Assembly (NCBI GenBank): GCA_035606945.1
Contig: DATNDR010000079.1
Coordinates: forward strand, 62,001-126,000
DNA length: 64,000 nt
From: GCA-003244245 sp035606945
Lineage (GTDB): Bacteria > Actinomycetota > Actinomycetes > Mycobacteriales > Pseudonocardiaceae
Direction of reading: 5' to 3'
The notes beneath the pieces were generated by a model. That model ran no database searches and was not told the DNA's origin. It worked only from the letters and a program-made list of their open reading frames with translations. Each line of letters opens with the position of its first letter. Within the stretch, counting starts at the first letter, position 1. Made by a program: the position numbers and the translations under genes. Shown piece by piece: positions 1-8,618 of this stretch.

Positions 1-304
1 CTTGTGCGCCGATTGCGCAAGCGGCACTCCCCCTGGCCGCTGGCGTACGGGCCGCCGACCGGGTTCCACCCCGCCCCCCTGATACCCGGTCGGCGGCCCC
101 TCCCCCATTAATTGCCCTGAAACGGGCCGGTGACGGGCTGCCACCACGAACGATACGACTCCGCGGCAACCGAGTGAACTACGTGTCAGGCAATCCTGAC
201 CCCCCGGGTTGAGGGCTCTTCAAGTACCGCCAACCCGGGTGTGGATTACCTCAAACGGCTACCAGCCCCGTGACGTGTGAGGGGATTGGCTAGCGAGGAG
301 GTCG
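1..304. other. Intergenic stretch with hairpins
   Basis: No convincing gene is visible here. Three stem-loops stand out. The strongest is the 15-bp dyad listed separately. A second has nine-base arms CCCGGGTTG and CAACCCGGG at 203-239. A third is a short one at 185-200 (GTCAGG/CCTGAC). This looks like the 3' flank of a gene that lies before the window. Confidence 0.5.
49..99. terminator. Strong GC-rich hairpin, probable terminator
   Basis: Perfect 15-base inverted arms (GGGCCGCCGACCGGG at 49-63 and its complement at 85-99) enclose a 21-nt loop and are followed by a C-rich then A/T-rich stretch. There is no long T tract, so it fits the T-poor terminators of actinomycetes. It probably ends a transcript entering from the left. 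Confidence 0.55.
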
Positions 305-994
305 TCAGCGCTGCACTCGGGCGGCGACGACGTGCACCATCCACTCCAGGAACGCCTCCGGATTGCGGGACTGCAACAGCACGCGCCCGGGCCCGGCGAA
401 GTCGAATACCCAGCCCTCGCCGCTTTTCGCCGACTGGATGCTGCGGCCTTCGACCGCGCGGCGCAGCTGGAACTGGATGCTGAGGTCGTAGGCGACGACG
501 TGGCCGGTGTCGATCGTGACGACCTCCTCGGGCTGCAGGTCGATGACGTCCACGGCGCCGTAGATGCTGACCAGCGCCTCGCCGTCACCGGACGCCCGCA
601 AGCCGAAGCCACCTTCACCGCCGAACAGGTTGGTCATGCCGCCCCACTGGGTGTCGATCTCGACACCGGAGGAATTGGCGATCCAGCTACCGCGGCGCAA
701 AAAGAACGGCCGCTCCGGTGTGATGGTGATGGGCACGATGTCGCCGGGCAGCAGGCCGGCAACGTCGACCCAGCCGCCGTGCTCCGGTGCGGTGTAGGTG
801 GTGACGAAGAACGATCCGCCGCCGAGCAGGCTGCGGGACAAGCCCTTCAGAATGCCGCCCTGCGCCTTGGACTCAAGTTGCACACCGGCGCTGTGCGCAA
901 TCATGGCGCCGCCCTCCACCCGCAACGGCTCGCCCGGCGCGAGATAGCAGCGGGCTACGGTAAACGACGGATTGTGTCTTAAGTCAACCTTCAT
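305..994 (-). CDS. AIM24 family protein
   Basis: A 229-residue protein of the AIM24/TIGR00266 family, a beta-rich fold whose bacterial members have no firm biochemical function. It starts MKVDLRHNPSF and carries the family pattern of short beta strands rich in Gly (VEGGAMIAHSAGV near residue 30; LLGGGSFFVTTY near 60; FGGEGGFGLRASGDG near 130). The frame stays open further upstream, but that part is low-complexity and overlaps the reverse-strand regulator region, so ATG 994 is preferred. It is likely monocistronic, separated by 115 bp from the response regulator. No signal peptide or membrane segment is seen. Confidence 0.85.
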   Translation of the reverse strand: MKVDLRHNPSFTVARCYLAPGEPLRVEGGAMIAHSAGVQLESKAQGGILKGLSRSLLGGGSFFVTTYTAPEHGGWVDVAGLLPGDIVPITITPERPFFLRRGSWIANSSGVEIDTQWGGMTNLFGGEGGFGLRASGDGEALVSIYGAVDVIDLQPEEVVTIDTGHVVAYDLSIQFQLRRAVEGRSIQSAKSGEGWVFDFAGPGRVLLQSRNPEAFLEWMVHVVAARVQR

Positions 995-1109
995 GGCCGC
1001 CGACCCTAGCGAGTGGCCGCTCCTGCACACCGGACGCCAGCGGGATATCCGCCGCACCGGGCCAGCAGCGCCGCCGCACCGGAGCCGCAGTGCCGTAGGT
1101 TGGTGGCGG

Positions 1110-1811
1110 TTAGCGGCGGCTGCGGTGGGGGTTGGCGGTACTTGAAGAGCCACCAACTGCGTCGACGAGACCGTGCTCGATGGCGTAGCGGGCCAGCTCG
1201 ACGCGGTTGTGCAGCTGGAGCTTGCGCAACGCGGACTGTACGTGGTTCTGCACGGTCCGGTGGCTGATCACCAGCGCGTCGGCGATCTGGCGGGCGGTGC
1301 ACCCGGTGGCCACCTGGCGTAGCACCTCGGTCTCGCGCTCGGTCAGTGTCGGCGCCTCGGGTCGCGGTTCCCGAGCCATCCGGCGGTACTCGCCGAGCAC
1401 CAGGCCGGCCAGGCCGGGGGTGAACACCGCGTCACCCTCGGCGGTCCGGCGCACCGCATCGACCAACTCCTCCACCGACGCCGATTTGACCAGGTAACCC
1501 GACGCGCCGGCCTGTACCGCCGCCAGCACGTCGGCATGTGCACCGGAGGCGGATAGCACGAGCACCCGGATATTCGGCCAGCTGTCGATGATGCGGCGGG
1601 TGGTTTCGGCGCCGGACGAGCTGGACGGCTCCTCCGAGCCCAGGTTGAGGTCCATCAGCACGACATCCGGGCGCGCAGCGGCGACGATGCGCAGCGCCGC
1701 GGCGCCGTCAGCCGCGGTGGCCACCAGCTCGAAGCCCCGCTCGCCGAGGTCGCGGGCCACGCCGGCGCGCCAGATCGGGTGGTCGTCGACCACCATCACC
1801 CGGATCGTCAT
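1110..1811 (-). CDS. Two-component response regulator, NarL/LuxR type
   Basis: A 233-residue DNA-binding response regulator. The receiver domain (1-118) has acidic residues DD at 9-10, phospho-acceptor Asp54 in VLMDLNLG and Lys109 in YLVKS. The C-terminal LuxR-type helix-turn-helix (about 155-217) begins LTERETEVL and includes the recognition helix SHRTVQNHV. The start is fixed by a 4-nt ATGA overlap with the sensor kinase stop, so kinase and regulator are translationally coupled. The insertion GSEEPSSSSGAET after Asp54 is longer than usual for NarL-type receivers. The target genes cannot be told from the sequence. Confidence 0.93.
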   Translation of the reverse strand: MTIRVMVVDDHPIWRAGVARDLGERGFELVATAADGAAALRIVAAARPDVVLMDLNLGSEEPSSSSGAETTRRIIDSWPNIRVLVLSASGAHADVLAAVQAGASGYLVKSASVEELVDAVRRTAEGDAVFTPGLAGLVLGEYRRMAREPRPEAPTLTERETEVLRQVATGCTARQIADALVISHRTVQNHVQSALRKLQLHNRVELARYAIEHGLVDAVGGSSSTANPHRSRR

Positions 1812-2947
1812 CGCAGCGCGCTGTGCCCCAGGCGGGCCAGCCGCACCTCCCACTCGGTGCCGCGTCCCGGGCCGGTGCCCAGCGTGAGGGTGCCGCCCAG
1901 GTCGGCCACCCGGCCCCGGATCGACCGGGACACGCCCATCCTGCCGCCACTTTCGGCTTCGACGAGCTGGCCGCTGTCGACGCCGGGGCCGTTGTCCCGG
2001 ACGGTGACCACCACCTCCGCACCGAGATCCTCGACCAGGACCCACGACTTCGCGTCCGGACCACCGTGGCGGGCAGTGTTGGCCAACGCTTCTCGAACCA
2101 CGGCGATCAGCTCCTCGACGTCGCCCGCGGGTAACGGCACCGCGGTACCGGGCACCGACACCTCGACCCGTGGGCCGGCCAGCGACTCAAGCGCGGCGGC
2201 CAGGTCCTGCTCACCGGTTGCATCGGGTGGGGTGGCCGAAAACAAGCAGCGCAGCGCGATCTCCTGCTCGCCGGCCAACCGGGCGAGCTCGCCGGCTTCC
2301 CCGCCGAGCTGGCCGCCTCGGCTACGCACCCGAGCCAGCACCTGCACCACGCTGTCGTGAATCGATCGGGCCAGCCGTTCGCGTTCGGCAGTGGCGGCCT
2401 CGACGCGGGCCGCCCGGCGGAGCTGCTCGGTAGCGTGGCGGGCGGCCGTCGAGGCCATTCCCAGGACGAAACCCGTCCCGATCAGCAGCAGCGCGTCGCA
2501 GGCGAGGTCGGTGGTGATGGCACCGCGCAGCCAGATCTCCATCCCGGCGACGGCGGCGCCGGACAGCGTCCCGGTAAGCCGGCCGGCGTGCACCGCGGCG
2601 GCGACCACTGGCCCGCACGCCCACACCGTGGGCAGCAGCGGGGCGCGCTGGGTGACCTCGGTGAGTTGCCCGGGTGACAACACCACCAGCGAGCCGCCCA
2701 TCAACGCCAGGGTGACCAGCAGGTCGATCACGATGACGTGGCCGCGGCGGCTCTGGTCGTAGCTGTACGCCAGGCTCGTCAGCACGGTCCACGCGACGAT
2801 CCCGACCAGCGCCGCCCATCCCAGATCCGGCCGGTCGAAGCCGTCGTGATGCACGATGATCACTGCGATCGCGAAGCCCGCCGTGATGATCCGCAAGACC
2901 ACCACTCCGCGCCACAGCGGAGTCATGATGTCGGTGGCGGCCGGCAT
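1808..2947 (-). CDS. Sensor histidine kinase, MacS/HisKA_3 type
   Basis: A 379-residue membrane histidine kinase and partner of the downstream regulator, which it overlaps by 4 nt. The first about 165 residues contain five or so hydrophobic segments with very short loops, so sensing is probably within or near the membrane. The HisKA_3 box is RLARSIHDSVVQVL with phospho-accepting His197. The ATPase domain has the N box around Asn290 (EALANTARHG) and the DNGPGVD G1 motif near 325. Both proteins resemble the MacS/NreB-like systems of actinomycetes. The ligand is unknown. Confidence 0.92.
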   Translation of the reverse strand: MPAATDIMTPLWRGVVVLRIITAGFAIAVIIVHHDGFDRPDLGWAALVGIVAWTVLTSLAYSYDQSRRGHVIVIDLLVTLALMGGSLVVLSPGQLTEVTQRAPLLPTVWACGPVVAAAVHAGRLTGTLSGAAVAGMEIWLRGAITTDLACDALLLIGTGFVLGMASTAARHATEQLRRAARVEAATAERERLARSIHDSVVQVLARVRSRGGQLGGEAGELARLAGEQEIALRCLFSATPPDATGEQDLAAALESLAGPRVEVSVPGTAVPLPAGDVEELIAVVREALANTARHGGPDAKSWVLVEDLGAEVVVTVRDNGPGVDSGQLVEAESGGRMGVSRSIRGRVADLGGTLTLGTGPGRGTEWEVRLARLGHSALR

Positions 2948-3062
2948 GGCCGCGGATCATGTCACGTGCGATGCAACGACCAGCTGACCGGACATCAACA
3001 CGCCGCGCACGGGAGCGCGACACACCGGGCACAGGGGCGCGACATGCCGGGAAGCGGGTCGG

Positions 3063-3578
3063 TTAGAAAACGCTGCGGCCGTACATCTCGCCGAGTGGGT
3101 CGGCGATCAGTTCGACCCGGGCTCCGTCGGGGTCGCGGAAGTAGATAGACGTGCCGCTCTCCAGCAGGTAGTCGACGCCCTGGGCGTCCATTTCGGCGCG
3201 GATCTCCTGCCAGCGCGCCTGCTCCATCGAGATGGCCAGATGGTGCAGGCCACCGAATACCTCGGCGTACGGGCCGACGTCCACCCCGGGCAGGTCGAAG
3301 AACGCGATGGTGTTGCCGTTGCCGACATCGAAGAAGAAGTGCGTGGAGCCCGGCAGGTCCCGGTTCTCGAACATGTCGATCAGCGGGAAGCCCAGCAGGC
3401 CCTGGTAGAACTCCACAGTCCGGCGCACGTCGGAGGAGATCAGCGCGGTGTGGTGGATACCCCGCGCGCTGCTGGCCGGCCGGTCGGCCTTGGCCGGCAT
3501 CAGCTCGGCCCTGATCTCGTCGCGCTGCCGGGTCAGTTCGGCGCGCTGGGCTTCGGTAACGGTCACAGCATTAAGCAT
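3063..3578 (-). CDS. VOC (glyoxalase/dioxygenase) superfamily protein
   Basis: A 171-residue vicinal-oxygen-chelate protein. After a charged helical N-terminus of about 40 residues comes a VOC fold: metal-ligand candidates His42/His43 in GIHHTALISSD, His112/His113 in GGLHHLAIS, and Glu156 in FRDPDGARVELIADP. The pattern FYQGLLGFPLIDMFEN is typical of the family. The substrate is not evident; glyoxalase, extradiol dioxygenase and resistance proteins share this fold. Its start overlaps the end of the upstream glycosylase gene by 8 nt, implying a shared transcript. Confidence 0.88.
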   Translation of the reverse strand: MLNAVTVTEAQRAELTRQRDEIRAELMPAKADRPASSARGIHHTALISSDVRRTVEFYQGLLGFPLIDMFENRDLPGSTHFFFDVGNGNTIAFFDLPGVDVGPYAEVFGGLHHLAISMEQARWQEIRAEMDAQGVDYLLESGTSIYFRDPDGARVELIADPLGEMYGRSVF

Positions 3579-4095
3579 CCCCCGGCACCGCCGCGACGGC
3601 CAGCTTGAAGCGGCCGAACTCGGCCACCATCGCGTCCAACGACCAGTGCGCGTTGAGCCCGCTCGGGTTGGGCAGTGCCCACACCAGCACCGGGCCCCAA
3701 CCAGGCTGCCGGCCGATGGCTGCCCGCGGCGACGCGAACGCCACCCGGTAGGCGGTGATCCCGACAATGCCCACCGCCGCTGGCCGCCACCGGCACACCA
3801 GCTCCCGCAGCCGCTCACCACCGGCCAGCAGCTCAGCACTGCTCAGCTCGTCGGCCCGCGCGGTGGCCCGAGCCACGATGTTGGTGATGCCCAACCCGAG
3901 CCCGGGCAGCAGATGCTGCTCGTCGGGCCGAAACCGGCGCGGGGTGAAGCCGGCGCCGTGCAGCGCCGGCCAGAACCGGTTGCCCGGCCGAGCGAAATGG
4001 CGCCTGGTGGCGGCGGAGACCAACCCAGGGTTAATCCCGCAGAACAACACCCGCAACGCCGGATCACCCGGGCCAGGCAACACATCCGGAATCAC
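3571..4095 (-). CDS. mug: G/U mismatch-specific DNA glycosylase (Mug family)
   Basis: A 174-residue uracil-DNA glycosylase superfamily protein predicted to remove uracil or thymine mispaired with guanine in base-excision repair. Family 2 motifs are present: GINPGL (residues 20-25) in the active-site loop and NPSGLNAHW (143-151) in the minor-groove loop. GTG 4095 is chosen because VIPDVLPGPG matches typical Mug N-termini, while the open frame above it runs through a palindromic repeat. It lies downstream of the AI-2E family permease on the same strand; a single repeat unit sits between them. Confidence 0.87.
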   Translation of the reverse strand: MIPDVLPGPGDPALRVLFCGINPGLVSAATRRHFARPGNRFWPALHGAGFTPRRFRPDEQHLLPGLGLGITNIVARATARADELSSAELLAGGERLRELVCRWRPAAVGIVGITAYRVAFASPRAAIGRQPGWGPVLVWALPNPSGLNAHWSLDAMVAEFGRFKLAVAAVPGDA

Positions 4096-4126
4096 CCAGC
4101 TGAGCCTAGCTCCGGCGCTTCCGCCC

Positions 4127-4146
4127 GCAGTCTGGATGCAGACTGC
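4127..4146. repeat. Solo unit of 62-bp palindrome family A
   Basis: A 20-bp self-palindrome, GCAGTCTG-GATG-CAGACTGC. It is identical to each half of the three composite 62-bp elements at 12761, 45349 and 59018. Here only one unit is present, between the permease stop and the mug start. Confidence 0.85.
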
Positions 4147-4148
4147 GG

Positions 4149-5297
4149 TTACGGACCTGCCGGCTGCACGGGAACGTCGGCTGGGGGGAACGGGGAGCCC
4201 GCGGCGGCATCTGGGCCGGAGTCCCCGCCGGTCAGGGCACGGATGCCGGCGTTGAGCACGGCCAGCAGCGGCACGGACAGCAGGGCTCCGGCGATCCCGG
4301 CGAGCACCGTGCCGACCGCGACGGCCAGCACGACCGCTACCCCGTTGAGCTCGACGGCGCGGCCCATCAGCAGTGGCTGCAACACGTTGCCTTCCAGCTG
4401 CTGCACGCCGATCACCACGGCGAGCACGATCAATGCCGGCACCAGACCCTTGACTACCAGCACCACCAGCACCGCGATCACCCCGGAGACCACCGCGCCG
4501 ATCACCGGGATGAACGCCGACAGGAAGATCAGCGCAGCCAGCGGCACTACCAGCGGCGCGCCGACCAGCAGCAACCCGATCCCGATGCTCACCGCGTCGA
4601 GCACCGCGACCAGCACGGTGGCCCGGATGAACCCGACCAACGACGCGAACCCCCGCCGGCCGGCCATATCGACTCGGCCGCGCACCGACCGTGGCACCCC
4701 GCCCAGCAAGAAGCGCCACATCGAGCGGCCGCCGTAGAGAAAATAGATCAACGTGAACAGCGCCAGCGCGACGCCGGTGAGGTACTGCCCGACAGTGAAC
4801 GCGGTGGACAGCGCACCCGAGGTGATCGCATCGCGATTGGCCGCCAACCAGCGGCTCAGCGAATCGGCCGGGTTCTGCAGGTTCACCGACGGCAGACCGA
4901 AAGGAGGATGCTGCAACCACAACCGGATCTGCTCGACGCTATTGACGACCTCTTGTTGCAGATCGGGCAATCCGCTGATGAAGGCCTGGACCACGAAGAC
5001 GAGCAGCCCGCCGATCAGCGCCAGGCCACCGATGAGAACCACCAGGGTGGCCAGCCCGCGCGGCACCCGGTGCTCGGTCAACCAGTCCACCGCGGGGCCC
5101 AGCAGCGCGGTGAGCAGCAACGCCACCGCCACCGGGATCACCACTACCCGCAGAGTGATCACGATGTAGCCCAGCACCACGACCATGCCGGAGATCGCCA
5201 GCAGCCGCCAGGACAGCGCAGCCGCCACCCGCAACGGGTAAGGCACCGCAGCCGCCGCATCACGGCCGGCCGCGCTGGGGGCCGGGCCGGCATTCAC
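4149..5297 (-). CDS. AI-2E family transporter (PerM-like permease)
   Basis: A 382-residue polytopic membrane protein of the AI-2E/PerM (UPF0118) family. Seven to eight hydrophobic segments are visible. A pair lies near the N-terminus (SWRLLAISGMVVVLGYIVI), a soluble amphipathic region at about 110-170, and the conserved C-terminal half contains IFLSAFIPVIGAVVSG and QQLEGNVLQPLLMGR, both family signatures. Some members export AI-2 or act as ion antiporters; the substrate here is not predictable. It begins with GTG 5297 and ends with a Pro/Ala-rich tail. It is divergent from the oxidase gene across a 141-bp promoter region. Confidence 0.9.
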   Translation of the reverse strand: MNAGPAPSAAGRDAAAAVPYPLRVAAALSWRLLAISGMVVVLGYIVITLRVVVIPVAVALLLTALLGPAVDWLTEHRVPRGLATLVVLIGGLALIGGLLVFVVQAFISGLPDLQQEVVNSVEQIRLWLQHPPFGLPSVNLQNPADSLSRWLAANRDAITSGALSTAFTVGQYLTGVALALFTLIYFLYGGRSMWRFLLGGVPRSVRGRVDMAGRRGFASLVGFIRATVLVAVLDAVSIGIGLLLVGAPLVVPLAALIFLSAFIPVIGAVVSGVIAVLVVLVVKGLVPALIVLAVVIGVQQLEGNVLQPLLMGRAVELNGVAVVLAVAVGTVLAGIAGALLSVPLLAVLNAGIRALTGGDSGPDAAAGSPFPPADVPVQPAGP

Positions 5298-5438
5298 GCC
5301 GCCACGCTATCCGTTCGGCCGCAGTGGGACGTCGCCTTGGTGCACGGCGCGCCGGTGCCGCGGAGAACCTTCGCCTTGGTAACGACTCAGAAGGGTGCCG
5401 CGAGGTATTTGGCGAGGGGACGGCGAGAGGCACACCGA

Positions 5439-7025
5439 ATGGGCTCACCGTCCGGCAGTCGGCGGCGCAACCTCATTATGATCTTAGCCGGCTTGATTAT
5501 CTTCAACGTAATGTCATGCACCCGGCCCGCCGGTACGCTCGCGACGTTCCAGAGCGCCCGCTCCGATGAACTGTCCATTTCAGGCCAGTGGAACATCATT
5601 GACGTCCCACCTCGATCTCGGGTCAATGCAATTCATGCCGCACTGCTACCCACCGGAAAGGTTCTGATCATCGCGGGTTCCGGGAACAGTCCCGAGAACT
5701 TCGACGCCGGCAGCTTCACCACACTGCTCTGGGACCCTCAGACGGGGCAGTTCAGCCTCATCCCGACACCCGATGACATGTTCTGCGCAGGCCACACGTT
5801 GCTGCCCGACGGAAAGCTGCTGGTCGCCGGTGGCACCCAGAGATATCAGAAGGGCACGCAACCAGCCCACGGGGCGTCGTATTCCTACGAGTTCGACCCA
5901 CAGACGCAACGTTATGAGCGCGTCGCGGACATGCACCATGGGCGCTGGTATCCGACCCTGGTCGGCCTGGCCGACGGGAATGCTCTCGCGGTCTCCGGAC
6001 TGGACGAATCCGGGCAGCCGCTCGATGGCCACCACGAGCTGTTCCGGCGCGATATCTCACAATGGATCGAGCTGCCCGCGCTGAACCGGTACTTCCCCAC
6101 CTATCCGGCACTTTTCCTGACGGCCGACGGCCGGCTGTTCTACTCCGCTTCCACCGCCGGGTACGGCCACAGCGACGGTGCCGGCCGGCGGCCGGGCCTC
6201 TGGAACCTGGCCGACAACTCGTTCACTCCAGTCGACGGGCTCCGGGACCCGAACCTGACCGAAACCAGCACGTCAGTGCTGCTGCCACCGGCGCAGGATC
6301 AGCGGGTCATGGTGCTGGGCGGCGGGGGGATCGACGACTCCGCGGAGTCCACCGCCCGCACCGACATCGTCGATCTGCGCAGCCCGCACCCGCACTTCAC
6401 GCCCGGCGCGGATCTCGCCGAGCCGACCCGCTACCTCAGCGCGGTCATCCTGCCGGACGACACCGTGCTGACCACCGGCGGTTCCCGCGACTACCGCGGC
6501 AGGGGGGATTCGAACAACCACATCGCCCGGATCTACGACCCCGCCACGAACACCTTCCGCGCGGCGGCGCCACCCCAGGTCGGGCGCAACTACCACAGCG
6601 AGGCGTTGCTGCTGCCCGACGGGCGCGTGGTCACCCTCGGCTCGGAGCGCCTCGGGGACGATGACCACAGCACGCCGGGCGCGTTCGAGCAGCGCATCGA
6701 GGTCTACTCGCCGCCCTATCTCTACCGCGGCTCCCGACCGGTGCTCACCGTGGGCCCGACCGTGGTGCCGCGCGGCGGTACTGCCGAATTCGCCACACCG
6801 GACCCGGATTCCATCGTTACCGCCAAGCTGATGCGCCCCAGTGCGGTCACCCACACCACCGACGTCCAGCAGCGCTCCATCGCCCTGACTGTCGTCCGCA
6901 AGGACCGGGCGATATCGGTACGGGTGCCCGCCGAAGCCGGTCTCGTGCCACCGGGTTGGTACATGCTGTTCGTCACCGACCGCGCGGGCACGCCGTCGGT
7001 CGCGCGCTGGGTTCAGGTTCCGTGA
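5439..7025 (+). CDS. Radical copper oxidase lipoprotein (galactose oxidase/GlxA-like)
   Basis: A 528-residue secreted lipoprotein. The N-terminus has basic residues RRR, a hydrophobic segment and the lipobox VMSC (Cys27). The body is a Kelch-type beta-propeller followed by a DUF1929 immunoglobulin-like domain (about 430-528). The mononuclear copper site of galactose oxidase is preserved: Cys116 (MFCAG) and Tyr171 (GRWYPT) fit the Tyr-Cys cross-link pair, Tyr385-His386 (RNYHS) supply the next ligands, and His472 (VTHTT) the last. It should oxidise primary alcohols or aldehydes to give hydrogen peroxide outside the cell, like GlxA, which acts on hyphal glycans. ATG 5439 is chosen because it gives the lipoprotein signal. 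Confidence 0.9.
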   Translation: MGSPSGSRRRNLIMILAGLIIFNVMSCTRPAGTLATFQSARSDELSISGQWNIIDVPPRSRVNAIHAALLPTGKVLIIAGSGNSPENFDAGSFTTLLWDPQTGQFSLIPTPDDMFCAGHTLLPDGKLLVAGGTQRYQKGTQPAHGASYSYEFDPQTQRYERVADMHHGRWYPTLVGLADGNALAVSGLDESGQPLDGHHELFRRDISQWIELPALNRYFPTYPALFLTADGRLFYSASTAGYGHSDGAGRRPGLWNLADNSFTPVDGLRDPNLTETSTSVLLPPAQDQRVMVLGGGGIDDSAESTARTDIVDLRSPHPHFTPGADLAEPTRYLSAVILPDDTVLTTGGSRDYRGRGDSNNHIARIYDPATNTFRAAAPPQVGRNYHSEALLLPDGRVVTLGSERLGDDDHSTPGAFEQRIEVYSPPYLYRGSRPVLTVGPTVVPRGGTAEFATPDPDSIVTAKLMRPSAVTHTTDVQQRSIALTVVRKDRAISVRVPAEAGLVPPGWYMLFVTDRAGTPSVARWVQVP

Positions 7026-7057
7026 GCCCCCGAGCTACTCGAAAACAGGGCAGCGGC

Positions 7058-8593
7058 CTAACGGCGTGACAAGAAGATGGTGAGAAACGGTGTGATCAGC
7101 CCGAGTACCGCCGTCAGCAGCGCTGGAGGTCGCGTATTCAGAGTGTCCCTGCGGCGCAGAGCGGCGAAGTCGATCGGTGTCGTGGGCACCCCATCACCAT
7201 CGAGGACGTCCAGGACGGCCTGGGCGATGACGCCGTATCCGCTTGTCGTCGGGTGCACGCCATCGAGCCCGAACAAGCCACCCTGCTGGCGGCCATTCTT
7301 GTCGGATAGGAAGAACCGGGTATCGAGATCAGCGATCGGCGCCGGAAGGTCGACCGGCTGCCAGTTGTTGCGGGCGGCGGCCTCGGAGTCGTTGACGAAG
7401 CGGCGAAAGCCCAGCCCGTCGAGTACCCCGCACAGGTCCAGTACCCGCCAGTCACGCCCCTCCCGCCGGGCGTGGCGAACGGCGTCTGTGATGGTGTCGT
7501 TGAACTGGTCGATGGCCGAATCGATCGCCCGCGCTTGCTGGTGGGTGAGGTAGCGATGTTTGTTCGGGTTGAAGTCGCGCTCGTCGATCCACGGGTCGGT
7601 GTAGTACGGGAAGTAGCGGGAGCCTTCCCGCCATTTCTGCCCGGGGTTGGCCGGGTTCACGCCTTTGGCGATCGGCGCGATCGTGACGTGCGGCACGGTC
7701 GCCAGCACCACCCGTTGAGCGGGGATCGGTCGCAGCGCCTTCACCAGCTCGCCGTACTCGGCGGCGAAGTGAACCGGCCGCCACACGTTGTAGTCGCCCT
7801 TGTGGTCAAGGTCGTCGAATCCGACGTCGGACCAATGGAGCTTCTTGGTGACCACGGAGCCAAGCGCGTTGTTGGCACCTAGAGCGACGACCAAGGTGCC
7901 GATGCCACCGTTGTTGCCATGCCACGCCGCCGCGCTGACCTGGGTGGCGGTGATACCGAACGGGGCCAGCACGCTGTTGGCGGCGATGTCGTTATCGTTT
8001 TCGGGCTTGGCGCCGGCAAGGTCGTCATGCGTGCTGCTCCCCGCCCGCTGGGCGGCGCGCGCGTCGGTATAGGAGATGGCGTCGCGCACATCCCAACCGT
8101 AGATACCGAGATTCTCGTAATGGACATCCACCCGGGGAGGCTGGTGGCCATCGCCGCGCTCCCAATAGTCCTCGTTCTCGTCGCACAGGCGTTGCAATAT
8201 CACGGGCAGCTCAAGCTTTTCCAGGAGGTTGAGGTCGGTACCGAACTTGTCCTGGAGCCGGCTCAGCAGCCCTTCGAAGTTGAGCGGTAACCCGCCCAAT
8301 GGGCCGCCATAGCGGGGGAAGGTGAACTGCGGCACACTGAGGCACTCTGCGACCAGCGCTGGCCACGACAGGTCGGTGCGGAAGACGGCACCACTGATCA
8401 GGCCGTGGGTCAGCGAATCTCCCACGGTGACCAGGGGATGATCGGGAGCCGCCGGCACCGCCGGGGCATCCGGCGACGGCGGCCCCAGCGGCTCGCCTAA
8501 TGTCGAATCCTCGATAGGCGGGCGCAGCGTGTCGGTGACGATCACGTCGGGAGGGGTATTGGAGTCCAGGTATTCCGGTGGCAGCGGGGTCAT
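7058..8593 (-). CDS. SGNH/GDSL hydrolase
   Basis: A 511-residue GDSL-type esterase/lipase-like hydrolase. Block I is VTVGDSLTHG (Ser at about residue 59), block III-like VVALGANNALG, and block V is LDGVHPTTSGYG, giving the Asp-x-x-His part of the triad. The first 50 residues are Pro-rich and no Sec signal is seen. The last about 20 residues (LLTAVLGLITPFLTIFLSRR) form a hydrophobic C-terminal anchor. A GGAAAGG ribosome site precedes ATG 8593. The ester substrate is unknown. It converges with the oxidase gene. Confidence 0.85.
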   Translation of the reverse strand: MTPLPPEYLDSNTPPDVIVTDTLRPPIEDSTLGEPLGPPSPDAPAVPAAPDHPLVTVGDSLTHGLISGAVFRTDLSWPALVAECLSVPQFTFPRYGGPLGGLPLNFEGLLSRLQDKFGTDLNLLEKLELPVILQRLCDENEDYWERGDGHQPPRVDVHYENLGIYGWDVRDAISYTDARAAQRAGSSTHDDLAGAKPENDNDIAANSVLAPFGITATQVSAAAWHGNNGGIGTLVVALGANNALGSVVTKKLHWSDVGFDDLDHKGDYNVWRPVHFAAEYGELVKALRPIPAQRVVLATVPHVTIAPIAKGVNPANPGQKWREGSRYFPYYTDPWIDERDFNPNKHRYLTHQQARAIDSAIDQFNDTITDAVRHARREGRDWRVLDLCGVLDGLGFRRFVNDSEAAARNNWQPVDLPAPIADLDTRFFLSDKNGRQQGGLFGLDGVHPTTSGYGVIAQAVLDVLDGDGVPTTPIDFAALRRRDTLNTRPPALLTAVLGLITPFLTIFLSRR

Positions 8594-8618
8594 CTGACGC
8601 GCCTTTCCGTAGGGCGCG

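Noticed and set aside
1..48. Possible tRNA 3' portion at the left edge
   Set aside because: A short stem around TTGCGCAA exists, but no T-loop or CCA-type end can be fitted.
4908..5438. Long N-terminal extension of the radical copper oxidase
   Set aside because: The extension is antisense to the permease, Gln/His/Arg-rich, and would bury the lipoprotein signal. ATG 5439 gives a proper signal and lipobox.
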